Positions 34,327-49,289 of a stretch of DNA of 64,000 nucleotides are shown here, piece by piece (position 1 is the stretch's first letter; each line of letters opens with the position of its first letter). The notes under the pieces are model-generated. The model was not told where the DNA came from. It was given only the letters and a program-made list of their open reading frames with translations, and did not search any database. The DNA lies in contig JAJEKV010000052.1 of assembly GCA_021234155.1 (NCBI GenBank), positions 10,251,284 to 10,315,283 of the forward strand, given 5' to 3'. This DNA is from Isoetes taiwanensis. Lineage: Eukaryota; Streptophyta; Lycopodiopsida; Isoetales; Isoetaceae. A program made the translations under genes and the position numbers.

Positions 34327-34616
34327 CTATTCAAGTCAATTCTTTGCAATTGAAATTGCTATACACAACAACAGAAATAATGAGTTCAGCTAGAACAATT
34401 GATCCGAATGAGGTAGGTTATTCCTGCTTACTTTACCTAGAATATATTTCCTGGAGGTCTATATTCCCTGGAATTATTCTGCTATAGGCTGGAAAGATCG
34501 AGCCAGAATTTTTTGCTCCTCCCATGGTTGATTCTTGACGGATTTTTTGGGTACATGCATGGCGACATAGTAAGACATGAAATCGAATGAGTTGAAGGTA
34601 ACAATTTATATAGCAT

Positions 34617-34883
34617 GTGGATTGTTTCTATATCTTTTTTGGATTCTCTACAATTGACGTAGACACTGGACATTATACCGTGCGTGTCGTATTACACGAT
34701 GACACAGTTGGATGGCTTGGCCAAGAGGGTCTCATGACACCCTGCCCTCTCTTTCCATTGTTGCCGGGGAAGGTCACCAATGTACCAGGACCAAATTGTG
34801 TTATAGAATTTGGAGCTACCTTCTACAAATGTGAGGAAGACAAACTGGGTTCCATACTTGTTTATCTTCTATGCTCTGGCTAG
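34617..34883 (+). CDS. Unrecognised coding-like segment, 88 codons
   Basis: The frame contains a well-behaved stretch, DVDTGHYTVRVVLHDDTVGW, then CPLFPLLPGKVTNVPGPNC and FGATFYKCEEDKLG, with globular-protein composition. The family is not recognised. A possible acceptor (CTCTACAATTGACGTAG) precedes DTGHYT, so it may be an internal exon of a captured gene. No partner exon is visible. Confidence 0.3.
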   Translation: MDCFYIFFGFSTIDVDTGHYTVRVVLHDDTVGWLGQEGLMTPCPLFPLLPGKVTNVPGPNCVIEFGATFYKCEEDKLGSILVYLLCSG

Positions 34884-35528
34884 AATAGACCAAGCTTTCT
34901 AGAATTCTCACATTTGCTTCATGTTGAATGTATCATGCAAAATCTGTATCATTTTTGTTGTGCTGAATACTTTTTGAGTTCATATAAAGACTGCTAATGC
35001 ATAAAATACATCATAATCCCCCTACCACGAAATGGAAGGGAGCAACCACGAAGGAGACATTTGCAAGGCTGGAGCATATTTGTTGTTGTTTTTTCTTTTG
35101 CCAAAGCCTATTTTTCCCCATGGTAAAGATAGATGGAAATACGTGAATCTCAAAAGCATCATCCTAAACACATTATATATGTTTCAAAACGGACGTGTAC
35201 GCCTTGATATTTTTTATCTAAAAATTCGCCCTCAAAAAATGCCTTTGGCAGTACCAAGGTCTCCACATTTTAAGGCTTATTTCTTGCATTTTGTACCTTC
35301 CCTATTTTGCTCCTCGTTTTAAAGACCATAAAAAATGCCAATATAAAGGACACAACAATTTTATGAAAAGTTGGCCAGTTCTAATTTCAACCGTGTCCAA
35401 TTATGAGGAAAAGCTCTTATTCAGCATGGGAAAAAAGCCATAAAAGAATGAAAGAATAAAATGCAGGACTGCAGAAATTGTTTTCCCTATTTCAGCAGCA
35501 CAAAAATGATATAGCCTTCCCAAGCCGC

Positions 35529-37606
<2,078 letters not shown>

Positions 37607-37699
37607 AGCCACACGACGGAACAGAGCAAAGAATGAGCTGAATGATTTGAAGCTACAAATAAGTCTATATACTAAAGTTGTTTCGGCGGCGGACAATCT

Positions 37700-40120
37700 T
37701 TATCCACGTGTCAATATCGAGACTGTCAAAAATAATTTCCTTGTCCAACCGTGCAAAACTATTTTCTGGATGCCAGCTCAGCAAATTATGATTGTTGCGT
37801 ACTCCTCAAGCAACTTACCCAAAAATCACGTTCTATTATTTCAGATGGAGAAATGTCTTTTGTCTAGTGTGGCCAGGACGGGTTAGGACACACTATATTG
37901 TTTGCTAGTTGAGATAGGCCTATATTCATAACATAGGATTTCTAAAGGTTAGTGAGGCTTATTCACATGAGAAATTTTTTTGATGTGGCAGAGGCAATTT
38001 GACCTAGGATGGGGTCACGCTGGGGTTTTGGAGGCTCAAAATGCTGGATGTAATGGTCTGATACAAGGAGACGCTTTAGGGAGGTATTTTTGTTATTCTT
38101 ATCCAACATGGCAATTCCGGACCAAGTAGTTTTTGCTATTTATACCTGGCTTGGAGGTGCCTTTCTCATATTAGGTAAGGTATTTCCATTTGCTTGCTTT
38201 GATTCGTCTTCTATTCATTTCTTGAGTTATGAGGAGGGGGCCTAAAGGGGAGGTGGTGCTCGACAGATAGAAATGCTTGGGAAGGTGAATCAATCCCTGG
38301 AAAATCGGCAATGGAGGATTGTGAAGGCACTGGGTTTTTGAATGTTATTGTTATCCTGGACATGTCAGGGATGAATGCTCCTGCATCTTTCTATGATTTG
38401 CTAGTTAGTTTTTATTAGACAAATTGTGTTGCAGGTGCAGTTGCAGCCAAGAGGGAAAATGATTTGGATCACTTACATTACCAGTATGTCTTCAGGTTGA
38501 CTGTGAAGTCTCTTGCGCTACAAAAGGAGGTTTTGGTGGGGAGGGCAGAAAGCAGTTGGTGTTGTTCTTGTTTGCAAGGCATTGAAGTACACTAAATTAC
38601 ATTGCCTTGAAGGGCTTGTAGGATATTATATGAAAGACTAGAAAATTGCCCAACTTCGGTCGGCAGTTCATGTGATTGTAGACAAAAAATCTATATCTAT
38701 ATATAGTACTAAAGCCAAAATAAGATGATAGTTTGTGCGCATTTTGAGCCATTGATTTTACTATTTTATTTTTATCCATTAGATGGGGCGGTTATTTTAT
38801 ACCCTTCCATATATTTTTGGGTTGCCCCTAGGGGGGCAAACCCTCGTTTATGTGGGTATGTGGGCATATCCGGTATGGAAGCATATGCCTAGTATATCTT
38901 GGTATTTGCTAAAAGCGGGTGGTGCACTGTAAAGTGCTTTCGGTCATCGGCCCCATTCCTTCGGTATGTGAGGCTAACTCGAGGGGATCGGGCTAGATTG
39001 ATCTAGATTTTGGGTTCGAATGGCTCTCACTCTCGGGTAACTCTAGGATTCCGGTCGGTTGGGTCATTCCATTTTCTATATTTAAACTTCATTTTGGTAC
39101 ATCGGATTTAGGATCTTAGGGAGGCCGGGGCTCATTGCATTGCCGATTTTATAAGTGCTCAAGCTTCTTTTGAAGGAGGGATTCCATTTAGTCATTGCGG
39201 TTATTTGCCAATCTTGAATATGAGTGTGCGGGAAATCTTGAAAGTTATGGATTATGTGGAACTAGATGTGTATGCAGGCCGGGAACAGGTGCAATCCCGT
39301 CCTTTTTAAATTTCTTAAGAATTTGAAAAGCTTTAAGATAATGAAGAAGTTATATGTTTATGTTGGTATCGAGTATCTTGGCATGCTTTTTGTACATGGT
39401 ACCTTGGCACGATTTCTTCCCTCATTTCTTTGTTGCTTTGGTGGAGTTGATATAAATTCAAGGATTTTGTGCTCTACACCGTGAAGCATGTTAAAAAGAG
39501 CTGTATTGTCTTCTATTGTGGCGGGGATTTGAGGAACCATAACATGCCTTTGCCCTCCTCCCTCCGCTTCTCCCTCCCCTCGCCTCGCCTGGCTTTGGCG
39601 CTGGCGCTGGCGGCACTGGCGTTGGCGGAGGCTTTGCGGCGGATGGCGTTGATGGATGGCGTTGGAGCGGCCGGTGAAGGATGGCGCCCAGTATTATTGC
39701 TGAGTGGATGTCGCTGCGCGCATACACGAAGTCTTGGCGCTTTGGCGCGGTGCTTCGGGTGGATGGGTGAGGAGGCACCTCCAATGGGCGATTTCCTGGC
39801 GGTTTTTCGGCGCCGCCTTCCTGCGTGTAATGGCGATTGGCGTTAGAGGCGTCGTTTTCCAACACCAGTTGTGAAGAGGTTACGGTTGGAGTTGCTTGGT
39901 GAAGCTTTTGTCTTTGGAGGTATGAAGGTATGTTTGTTGCTTGTGCAACAACATGGATTTTGGATCGGTGAGCAGCCATAGTCATCACAGCAGCGGTTTT
40001 TCCAGGTGGTTTTAATCCGGGTCATGATGGTTGTGTTCTAGCTCACGCGTTGTGCTTTTGGTTTAAGGGCTTGGCCCATGTTCTTGTTTGGACTTGGTCC
40101 GGGACTTGATCCCTTATGTA
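37700..40120. other. No supported gene; GC-rich patch at 39.54-39.85 kb
   Basis: The GC-rich patch is open on both strands (126 and 165 codons) but is built from GGCGCTGGCG/GGCG words, which explains the openness. It precedes a retroelement-type 3' tail at 40.12 kb and may be the body of that copy. Confidence 0.45.
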
Positions 40121-40123
40121 CTT

Positions 40124-40180
40124 GGTCCCATAACCCGATTGGGTTCCGTGGGCGTTAAAAATTTTTCCTTCCTTCCTTTC
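40124..40180 (+). repeat. LINE-type 3' tail
   Basis: TGGTCCCATAACCCGATTGG then GTTCCGTGGGCGTTAAAAA and a CCTTCCTTCC tail, the same design as at 19.37 and 34.28 kb. The upstream GGCCCATGTTCTTGTTTGGA belongs to the same copy. Confidence 0.5.
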
Positions 40181-40752
40181 TTGCATGTTATGTCACAGAC
40201 GCTAGTGGTAGCCAGTGATTTCGACCCAGGTAAGACATTCCTAGGCGATTGATTCTATGTTACATTCCACGCTTTTTCGGAGAGGCCTCCCATTTTAGAT
40301 CCCCACTGTGCCCATGACGGAAATTTGGTCTTGGCCGAGGAAGCATATCAAAAGTGAAGGAAGAGCCTACAAACTAGGTCATTTTAGTTGCAACTAAAGT
40401 TTATTTGGGTATCGGAAATGCATCCAAATAAGACAACAATGGTGCATTTGTGGAGTTTTCAGCCCCTTGGTTGTGGCTTCGGGTTATGAGAGAGCTTCTT
40501 TTTGAGTTTGAGGTCAGCAACAAGGTATATGCTTCGTTAAGCGTAGTGTCTTTGTGGATTAAAACATTTCCTCACTTGGTGATGTAATTATATGAGAAAT
40601 TTACAAGGTGGTGTACACTTGTTTCCAAGAACAAGAGGTATTTATTATAACAATTCTTGCTTTTGGCTATTTCTTGCACCTATTTTTGTGATGGCATATA
40701 GAAATATATCTTTTAGAAATGTATCTATTCCTAAGCATATCCTGTTTATTAT

Positions 40753-40848
40753 TTCGATATGTTGCAAGCTTCTATATGTGAGCTCCACCATGTTCATGCA
40801 TTTCGATATAGATGCAAGCTTCTATATGTGGGCTTCACCATGTTCATC
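40753..40848. repeat. Tandem duplication of about 48 bp
   Basis: TTTCGATAT..GCAAGCTTCTATATGTG followed by CACCATGTTCAT occurs twice, head to tail, with a few substitutions. Confidence 0.75.
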
Positions 40849-43420
40849 ATATTACGCAAGTGCACCTAATGCGGTGACATGTAAATATTTTATCTTTGTC
40901 AATCCCGTGATTTTGATAAAAGGTGTCTCCCCGGTGACGTAGACATGCCCGGAGAGATAAAAGCTGCAAATTTCCATCTCCAAACCATAACCAAGCACTA
41001 AAACTTTTGTATTCCTACCGATTTGGGACAATTCCAGCTTTTTCTTTGTCGCTTTTTCAATGGTCAATTCTAGCTTAGAATGGCGATAGTTGGAGCTAGC
41101 ATTGAAATGTGATTTTTTGTGAAACAAAATGTATTACATACCCGTGGTAGAGCATCTACGTATGCGACCATATACTCTGTATGGATGTTGGAAAGTTGCG
41201 TAAGCAGTTGTGTATGGATGCAATTGATTATAGAAACAATCCCATTACAAGACCTAATAGCATTGACACGGAAGATAAGTTACAAAAATCCATAGAAAGA
41301 AAATTGTTATTTTACAAGGGAGATAATAGGTGTGCAAAGACAAACAAGTTTAATGGTCGTGGTACACTAGGCGTAAGTAGGTGAAGCGGATGTAAAGTTT
41401 TTGTAAGAGAATGGGAATGAGCTTCTACCATAGGCAATGCAAGAGACTCGAAGGCGGAAAGTATCTCATCTAGGCAATGGACAATGTGTCCCATCGCTTT
41501 AATTTTTTTAAAAGATTTATAGAGTTTCTGAAGCATTCATGCTGGTAATTGGAAGTTTTCTGCTGGGTTTTCTGAGTTCCAATATGCCATGAGAACCCAC
41601 AGGAGGGAGGCATTGCGATGGTGAATTATGATGATTGTCATTATTTTTCTCATTTATGGACATGCATGAAGCATTTTCATTTTTCTTCAGAATGTCACAA
41701 TGACCTACAATTTTGTTGGAACACTGATAGGGCTTGGGCAAAAGTCACTAGAATGGATGTTATTGTAGTTTTACTTAATAATTTTGTCCTGAATTGTGAC
41801 TATTTTAGGACTTTTGATGACTCTTATGGTACTTGATTTTATCTTATACTTTTATTTAATGTTTTTGTATTAGTGGATTGTTGCTTGTTCCATTATTTTG
41901 AATCTGATTACTCTCGGAGGATATGGTCAATGATCGATATAGAAGTCCGGAATATTGACATATCAACGGTTGTTATTGAAGCAATGCGAGAACAAATACA
42001 AAGATATCCCTCAGCTAAAATGTATCCATAAAATCATGTTTTCCGTGCATTTGTCCTCCTGTGATGTGCATCTTTTCTTATTCATGCTGAAATTTTGCTT
42101 TGCCAATATCCTTAATGAGAACTTTAGATCTTTGCTATGGATGTCCAGAGATGTCGACTCTTGGTGATGCGCAATTTGAGGCGATAGTTGATAAAGGTGA
42201 GCTTCGTTTGTCACTCTTTACTAATGCTACATCACCACTTTTTTATGTTGAACTCATCTTTGGAATCGGAACAATTTTGCGGGCATGTTGGACTCTCTCG
42301 ATGGTGAGTACGTGCTTAGCCAATTGTTTATGGTTACATACAATAGTTTCTCACTTTAAGTTGTTTGATGCATTGTGGAACAAATCGCTGATAGTGCAAC
42401 CAAAATGATGGAGGAGGTCTCTGAGGTTGTGGCTTTTTTTCACATCTTTTTCGTTTGCATGCGGTTATATAGTTTCACCAACCTTGACCTTGTGGCGTTC
42501 GTTCTATCGGGGTCCCGAAATCGGGTGGAAAATATATGCTAGTATGAGTAGTCTAATGCAATCATATATTCGTTGATTATATGTTTTGTCGTAATAGAGT
42601 CCCCGCGTCTATGCAGATTACATATGGTGATCCCAGGTAATGCGTTTACCTCATCTAAATGACCACAAATCAATTGGATTTGTCACTCTCCATGTTTTCG
42701 TAAAGCCACTTGATTGATATGTCTAATAATATTACGGTGGAACATTTAAGTGATTCTGTTTCGATTATCTATAAATTTTAACAGCTAGACACGGTAAACC
42801 AATCACTACTGCGGATCCAAATGTATACGGATCCTGTTCCTTGAATGAAGATGGTTCAATTGGGAATCATTCTCGCTTTTGAAAACACCGATTTACACTA
42901 CATTTATGTGTGCACTAAGGTCAACAACAAGTCTAATTCACTAGATTAATTGTTTTAATCTCTGCCTTTGCTGAAAATTTTTTTGTGGAAAACAGGCAAT
43001 CGAGACTACAAAAAGAAGGCCGCAGTGCAAAGCCGGGCAAAAAGATAAGCATTCAAGCTATGGGCGTGCAACGTCAACACATAAAATGAAGCCCCGAGGC
43101 TAGCACAAACCAACCTGAATGTTGTAGCTCGCTAAAAGGGTAATGTTTGGCTAGTAACCTAAACATCACGATAAGTAATGGCCAATGGTGGCACCGCAAA
43201 GGACCGGGATTCTTGGCGTTGATATTATGATGACGATTTGATTATCAATATATCTCCTTATTGAATAATCCTGTCGGGTGATAGAATGTTGTGTGACTAA
43301 TTATTTGTACATAAATCAAAGCCAGTGATTTGCTGTGCTTAGACTGCAGACCAAACTTAACAATTTCACTCAAATTGATATTTTTATTTTTCATGCATGT
43401 GGGGAGGCAGCTTGTTTGGT
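40849..43420. other. No supported gene
   Basis: Open frames up to about 100 codons, none recognised and none joined by convincing splice sites. Confidence 0.5.
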
Positions 43421-43423
43421 TGT

Positions 43424-43611
43424 CTAGGCGTTTAGTCTAGTGGTAATACACTAGATTTGGTTAGGGTCTCGAAGTTAGTGGATCGCCTTTGGGTTGCAAT
43501 GTAAAGTGGTTGGGGGCAGGGCCCAACAACGCAATGTAGTGTGGTGTGTGGTCACATGTCCAGTTGGATGCTGCCTAGTGGCGTGACGTTAAAATACTAT
43601 CTATCTATCTT
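43424..43611 (+). mobile_element. tRNA-derived SINE
   Basis: Starts GTCTAGGCG and carries an A-box-like TTTAGTCTAGTGGTAA and, about 25 bp on, a B-box-like GGGTCTCGAAGT, then a tRNA-unrelated body. It ends GTGACGTTAAAATACTATCT plus ATC repeats. TTTGGTTGT before (43,415) and TTTGGTTTGT after (43,622) are a likely target duplication with one indel. The 3' end GACGTTAAAA resembles the LINE-type tails in this window, as expected if the SINE uses LINE enzymes. Confidence 0.72.
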
Positions 43612-44579
43612 TAGTGGAGCCTTTGGTTTGTGAAAGTTTAGAGCAATGTTGTGGTTAGATTGTTGAAGGTTGTGTGGATGATTTGGTTTTCCATCCAATA
43701 ATATTCTTTTTTGGCTTTATAATCTCTCGTCCAATAATATTCTTGCGTACTGGACATGTATCACGATGGTTTTCAGATAGATGCCATGTGTGATACCTAA
43801 TAAACAAACCTGCCACCCTGACAAATTGGCTGTAAACGCAATAGTACTCAACCCCTTCCCAAAAAGATCCAATAGGCAATTTACATGTGCCATTAAGCTA
43901 GAGCCATCCTTGAAAAATGGATAGATGTTATTTGCGATCATCACCACTTTTCTTCGTGTTTCTCCAGATAAATAGTGCACTGTCGCGACATGATGATAGT
44001 GCATGTAAACTACTGCTAAGCATGGCATAGCATGACAAAAGTGCTAGGTAACCGGCCGGATCTCGGGGTTTCCGGCTGGTAAACCGGTAGGCGGCGGCAC
44101 CGCTCGCGGCTACCTAACGTGAACCGACGCTCGGGCAAAATTTCGTTCTTGGGATTCTTGCAAGCAGGGATGATTTTGGCCTTCAATTATGCGGCTATGA
44201 CCTGGAACGGGATTTTAAGGAAGGTCTTGGCCCTTCACTCTCTGCGGCTATGGTCTGGAATGTGATTTTAAAGAAGGTCTGGCTATGACCTGGCTATACC
44301 CTGGATATGGAACGAACAAGATATTTTAAGGAAGAACAAGAGCAATGCAAGATCTGGCTAGCATAAACTCACAGAGGATCTTGCGAAAAAGGCGCCACTT
44401 TGAGGGCAACATAACCTCTGAAGCCGGATCAAGGTATTTCCAGAGTTGTTCTTCAATCTGCGGAACAGGGTATCTGCGATGGAGATGTTCTTGAAATTCT
44501 TAAGAAACAAGCCAACGGCTAGGCTACTACTACACTAATAGTTCGTGCTTTCCTTCAAAAATACCCATAATACCACCAT

Positions 44580-44745
44580 GCTTTTTTTCCTCTTCTTTGT
44601 GGTGCCTGTGATAGCACCATAGCCATGCTCTGCCATAGCATGTGAGAGCTCTACATGTGTATTACCTTTTGCATGGTATCACAAAAGATAGCACCATAGC
44701 TATGGTGCCGGCTCTGTGAGAGCTCTGCCTGTGTATTACCGGACA
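44580..44745. repeat. Imperfect tandem duplication of about 80 bp
   Basis: GATAGCACCATAGCYATG... TGTGAGAGCTCTRCMTGTGT then ATTACC occurs twice (about 44,611-44,667 and 44,688-44,740). The centre of the second copy is itself a small palindrome (GCACCATAGCTATGGTGC). Confidence 0.6.
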
Positions 44746-45450
44746 AAAGCACCGGACAATCCCAGGGGCCGCTTGAATGGGAAGCTGGAATGGCATGGGA
44801 AGGTCTGCCGGCCGCTCGAAATGGCAAACTCTGCTTGAAATGGGAAGCTCAAATGAATGGCAGTATGTCGGCGCTGTAAGCGGCGCCACCAGACAGTCGT
44901 AAACCAAAATTACCTAAATAAACATTTAACGAATATTCCAGGAATTTTGCCCAAACGGCGGTTTACGATTATATAATTATTGGGAAGGTTGTGGCAAAGA
45001 AGAAATTTTAAATTGGATTTACGCAACACTAAGGTTTATCGATTTGAGCCTGTGTTAACACACCCTCAGGCCACCGGAGGGCAACTCTCCGTGCGCAGCA
45101 CCTTGTTTCTACTATTTTTTTTCTTACGAAAAGAATATCGGATGTGCCCCCACGCATTTCTTCCTCACAAACACTGAGACTACTTTATTTGGGGCAAGAT
45201 GTGATCATTACTGCAGACGGTTGTGCAAAGAATGATTGATTGTGCATGCCTTTCATTGCAACAGACGAAAATATGAATCCATGGAATAGCTTTTCATATG
45301 AATATTTAATATATCAAGGCTTGAAGCAATGCCAGGTTGCCTCTTAACTCCGGCATTCTATAGTTGCTCCACTATCTCAGATGAAGAATAGAAGATAAAG
45401 AAAATTATTTCGAGAATGCAAAAGAAACTTGCTCCGGCGTGCTCATTCCC

Positions 45451-46618
45451 ATGTTTGAAGAGCTCGGCTATGGCAGAAATTTTTGTTCGTCCCTTTCTAT
45501 ATCGAGCATGCTGAAAAACGACGAAAAGCCGAGGAAAAGTGTGACAAAGAGGCTGCATTTTGTGGATGAAGATCCAGAAGCAGATCAAGCTTTTCTATGC
45601 TCCGGATCAAGGCATGTTTTTTGTGCTCGAAGTGTAAAGTCTATGCTATTTGAAGCAGACAGCCCTTCTCAAGGCAGAGGAAATAAGAATATATCTGAGC
45701 TCTTTATGCACATTATTCAGGCTGATGCTTCACCAAAAAACACAAAAAAAAGTAGTTGCGTGGTAAGCTTTTAATCCTTTCTTTTCTGCATTTCTTTCAT
45801 TTTAGGTATGCTTGATGCTTGAATATTTGTATATAGTGGTTCTCAACATTTACCTGTGGCATGGACCACAGAAGCGTGGAGTTACGATATAGTTTTCTCC
45901 AATCAAAAGGCGGGCACTTTTTGCACAATCGGATTTGGTAAAGTTCCTTTCTATTTTTTTATGGCTTTGTATGTGGTGCATGTTTCTATGAAATCCATAT
46001 AGACTTTTGCCCACGGCCCACAAATGATTTATGATCGAAGGACTTAGTTGTCCGCATAGCCGTTTCCATGTTATCTTCCTTTGTGGCAGTGAATTTCCAG
46101 TCAAGATAGCTCTCCATCCAAAATCAGATTATATGATTTGTCAATGTGAAATTGAAATGAAACAACTTAGAGAGGACACCCTCATAGACGAGATAATTTA
46201 AGTTGATGAGATGGCAGGAACATAAGATAATTGTTGTGATCAACTGATCAAAGACTTAGTTTGAATTCTGCAATTGTTACAAAATTATGAGGCTTTTAGA
46301 CCATAACAGGGGCTGGAACCCAACAAATTTAAAATATTGGACAATCTCATGTTTGCTATGAGCCAATCTGCCTATTGTGACAACCCTGCATATGGTGGAC
46401 AGAAGTACGCAGTCTGGGCACCTCCTCCACATGACTATCCTCTATGTAACGAAAGTTTTCTTTGTCCATTTAATGCTTGATCAGTTTACTGATATCTTCT
46501 GAGCATTGTAGGTTTTGTCCCCCCTTACGGTCAGGGTTATCTGTCACACACCCATTTGCCTATTCGTCAATTTTACCAAAACATGACTTCTCATGAAATG
46601 CCTTATAATGCCTTACTG
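45451..46618 (+). CDS. Unrecognised three-exon gene
   Basis: Three exons join in frame: 45,451-45,762 (start ATG; donor GTG|GTAAGC), 46,310-46,439 (acceptor AACAG|; donor TAT|GTAACG) and 46,512-46,618 (acceptor TTGTAG|; donor CTG|GTAATA). The product begins MFEELGYGRNFCSSLS, has a basic patch (KPRKSVTKRLHF) followed by VDEDPEADQ, then an aromatic/proline-rich part (YAVWAPPPHDYPL, VPPYGQGYL, LPIRQFYQ). It has no signal peptide or membrane segment. The composition suggests a nuclear or RNA-binding low-complexity protein, but no domain is identified. A later exon should exist after 46,618 but was not found. Exon boundaries rest only on splice consensus and frame. Confidence 0.4.
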
Positions 46619-47707
46619 GTAATAATTACCAGTACCAGCAATACAGGGAAGGAAGGGTTTCAATGTTTCTTGAAACCCTTTTATTACTAAATTCATATCA
46701 AGATGTGCAGACAGGATTGTTGATTTGAGAAAATCTAATCTTGATAAGCTGCCTTTTCCCTAATTTTGTCTGCAAACCTTCCTTGTTTTTTGTGTATTTT
46801 CACGTGCTTGAGGTTCAGGCAAGAAAGAGAAGCACCATTAGATCCATACAATTGAGGAGAGATTAGCATAAATGGCAGGGTTATATAGTTTTACATTTGG
46901 CATTTAAGAAGTTTGTGCCCTGTCCAGTAATGTAGCAAGCAGCTAGAGATCAAGGGGAGTTCACACATATATTCCGTAGAATACATATGCGTGGATGGAG
47001 AAGGTTTTTTTTTTTTTTTTTTTTGAAGTACGTATACTTAAGATACCTCCTACGTTTTGGCGCCCAAGGTGTAAGTTTTTTTACGGTTCCGGCAGCATTT
47101 CTTGGCAAGGCACAGGAGTAGGAATACGTTTGGGTGCAAGAATTTTGGTGCTGATATCTTGAAATACGTTTGATGGTCTTTGAGGGATTTTTAAAGACTT
47201 TTTCCACATTTTGCAGCCCGATACTGCTGCCCCTGCCTATTCTCTGTTACTGCAGAGCAATATCTTGGTTATGGCTTCGACCTATGCACCCAAAGGTAAA
47301 CTTTTGATGATATTGTGAGCTTTCATGCATGTGAAACAAGCTTTCGTTAATAGTGTTTTGAATGAAAACGACCTAGGTATTTTTTTTTATGGTTTGATCC
47401 CTGGAGAAATACACAGAAATGGCTTTGAATCTTTGAAAGATAAGCTGGATATCCACACAAAGAGCTCAAAGATCAGAGTTTTGGGCTAGTGTTTCCGTGT
47501 TGAAGATGATAAGCAGCACAAAAAGCTTTTTGAATCTGTATTGCAGCTAAAAGCTGGCTCATGTTCTTTGCCATAGCCTACATTGGGCATGTCGGATATG
47601 TGTATATATGTAGGGTTGTCTTGATTCTACTATATATGTGTAGGTTTCAGTATCATTACATCTACTTGTGTTTGTCAGTCTTGAGTATTTGACTGATGCA
47701 AATGCAG

Positions 47708-49283
47708 CGGACGACATGGCGTGGATGTCTAACATAGAGTTCGCCCGCGAAAGGCTTGCAGGTCTGAGCCCCATAGTCATTGAACTTCTTAAGGTAACCA
47801 AACAACTCTTAATTCCCATCCAGAAATTGTAATAAAGCTCTACTTTTATACTACAGGAGTTTCCCCCTCGAAGTAACCTTGACCCAAATGTTTATGGATC
47901 ACAAACATCCTCTATTACTGCTGAGCACATTAAAGATCAATTAGAAGGATATACACCCCAACAGGTACTTTTTTTTGTATTCTTATAATCTGATTTTTTT
48001 TTACGGCCAATGGTTACATATGCTGATAGTGCTAAATTTGCAGGCTGTAAAAGAAAAAAGAATGTTTGTACTTGATTATCATGACATACTCCTTCCCTAT
48101 TTGAGTGAGTTTAACAAGTTGGAAGATACCACATCCTATGCATCAAGGGCCCTCTTCTTTTTAACCAAACGGGGTATATTGAAACCAATTGCCATCGAAT
48201 TAGGTTTACCTCCATCGGAAACACCTAGACAAGCCATTCATAGAGTCTTTGTGCCTCCCAAATCTGGACAAAGGGATTGGTTGTGGGAGCTTGCCAAGGC
48301 TTATGTTGCAACTAACGATTCAGGAATACACCAACTCATTTCACATTGGTAAGTGAGTCAAGTTCACTATATCTCTGGTTTAGCATAATTTGATCTCTCT
48401 ATGTTACTTCTTGCAGGCGTAGAACTCATGCATGCATGGAGCCCATCATAATTGCAGCTCATAAGCAACTGAGTGCCCTTCATCCTATCAATCTTCTATT
48501 GTTGCCTCATTTCAAGAACACCATGGCCATCAATGCCAGCTAACCTTGTCAAGCGGTATTAACCAACATTACTTCTCTACGTTATTTTGAACTTTAAATA
48601 AAATTACAAAAGGGCTGACATTTATATTTTGAATGTACTTTAGAGGTATTGCAGAATATGATGACAAAGCAAAACATGGACTCAAACTAGCAATTGAGGA
48701 TTATCCTTATGCTGTGGATGGGCTAATAGTTTGGAGTGCACTAAAGCAATGGGTGGAGGAGTACGTTGCTGTATTTTATAAGTATGACAAGGCAGTTTTA
48801 GCAGATGAGGAGTTGCAAAGATGGTGGACAGAAGTAAGGACAATTGGACATGCAGATAAGAAAGATCAACCATGGTGGCCAGTACTAAACAATATAGAAA
48901 ACTTGTATGAAACTCTAACAGCGATCATTTGGCTGGCCTCAGCACATCATGCAGCAGTGAACTTTGGTCAATACCCATATGAGGGATACCCGCCAAATCA
49001 TCCAACGAGGACCCATAAGCTCATTCCAGAAATGGGATCGAAGGAACATGAAGAACTCCTTCGGGTTCCTGAGAGATATTTCTTGTCATCTGTGACCACT
49101 AAGATTGAGTCAGCAATTGGGATGACCATCATAGAAATTTTGTCTACTCATACAGTGGAGGAGGTATACCTTGGACAACCTTTGTGGGAGAACTGGACTA
49201 GTAATACAAAGGTCCTTGAAGCTTTCAATGAATTTGGGAAGAGAGTTAAAGACATGGAACATCATGGTGGAGAAAGACAATGA
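47708..49283 (+). pseudogene. Lipoxygenase pseudogene
   Basis: Recognisable exons 47,708-47,793, 47,857-47,964, 48,044-48,348, 48,417-about 48,540 and 48,643-49,283. Lipoxygenases add O2 to polyunsaturated fatty acids for oxylipin and jasmonate synthesis. Order: [62 protein letters not shown] (first iron-binding His cluster); HGLKLAIEDYPYAVDGLIVW; RTIGHADKKDQPWWPVL; ASAHHAAVNFGQYPYEGYPP (third iron His and Asn). Defects: no N-terminal PLAT domain or early catalytic exons; a stop (TAA, 48,541) within the NALARQ region; roughly 60 residues missing between that and IAEYDDKAKHG; and a premature stop at 49,281, so the C-terminal iron-ligand Ile is absent. Clearly non-functional as read. Confidence 0.88.
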
Positions 49284-49289
49284 TGGTAA

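Noticed and set aside
39469-39988. 126- and 165-codon frames on opposite strands in a GC-rich patch
   Set aside because: GC-rich low-complexity words explain the lack of stops; no domain, and a retroelement tail lies just downstream.
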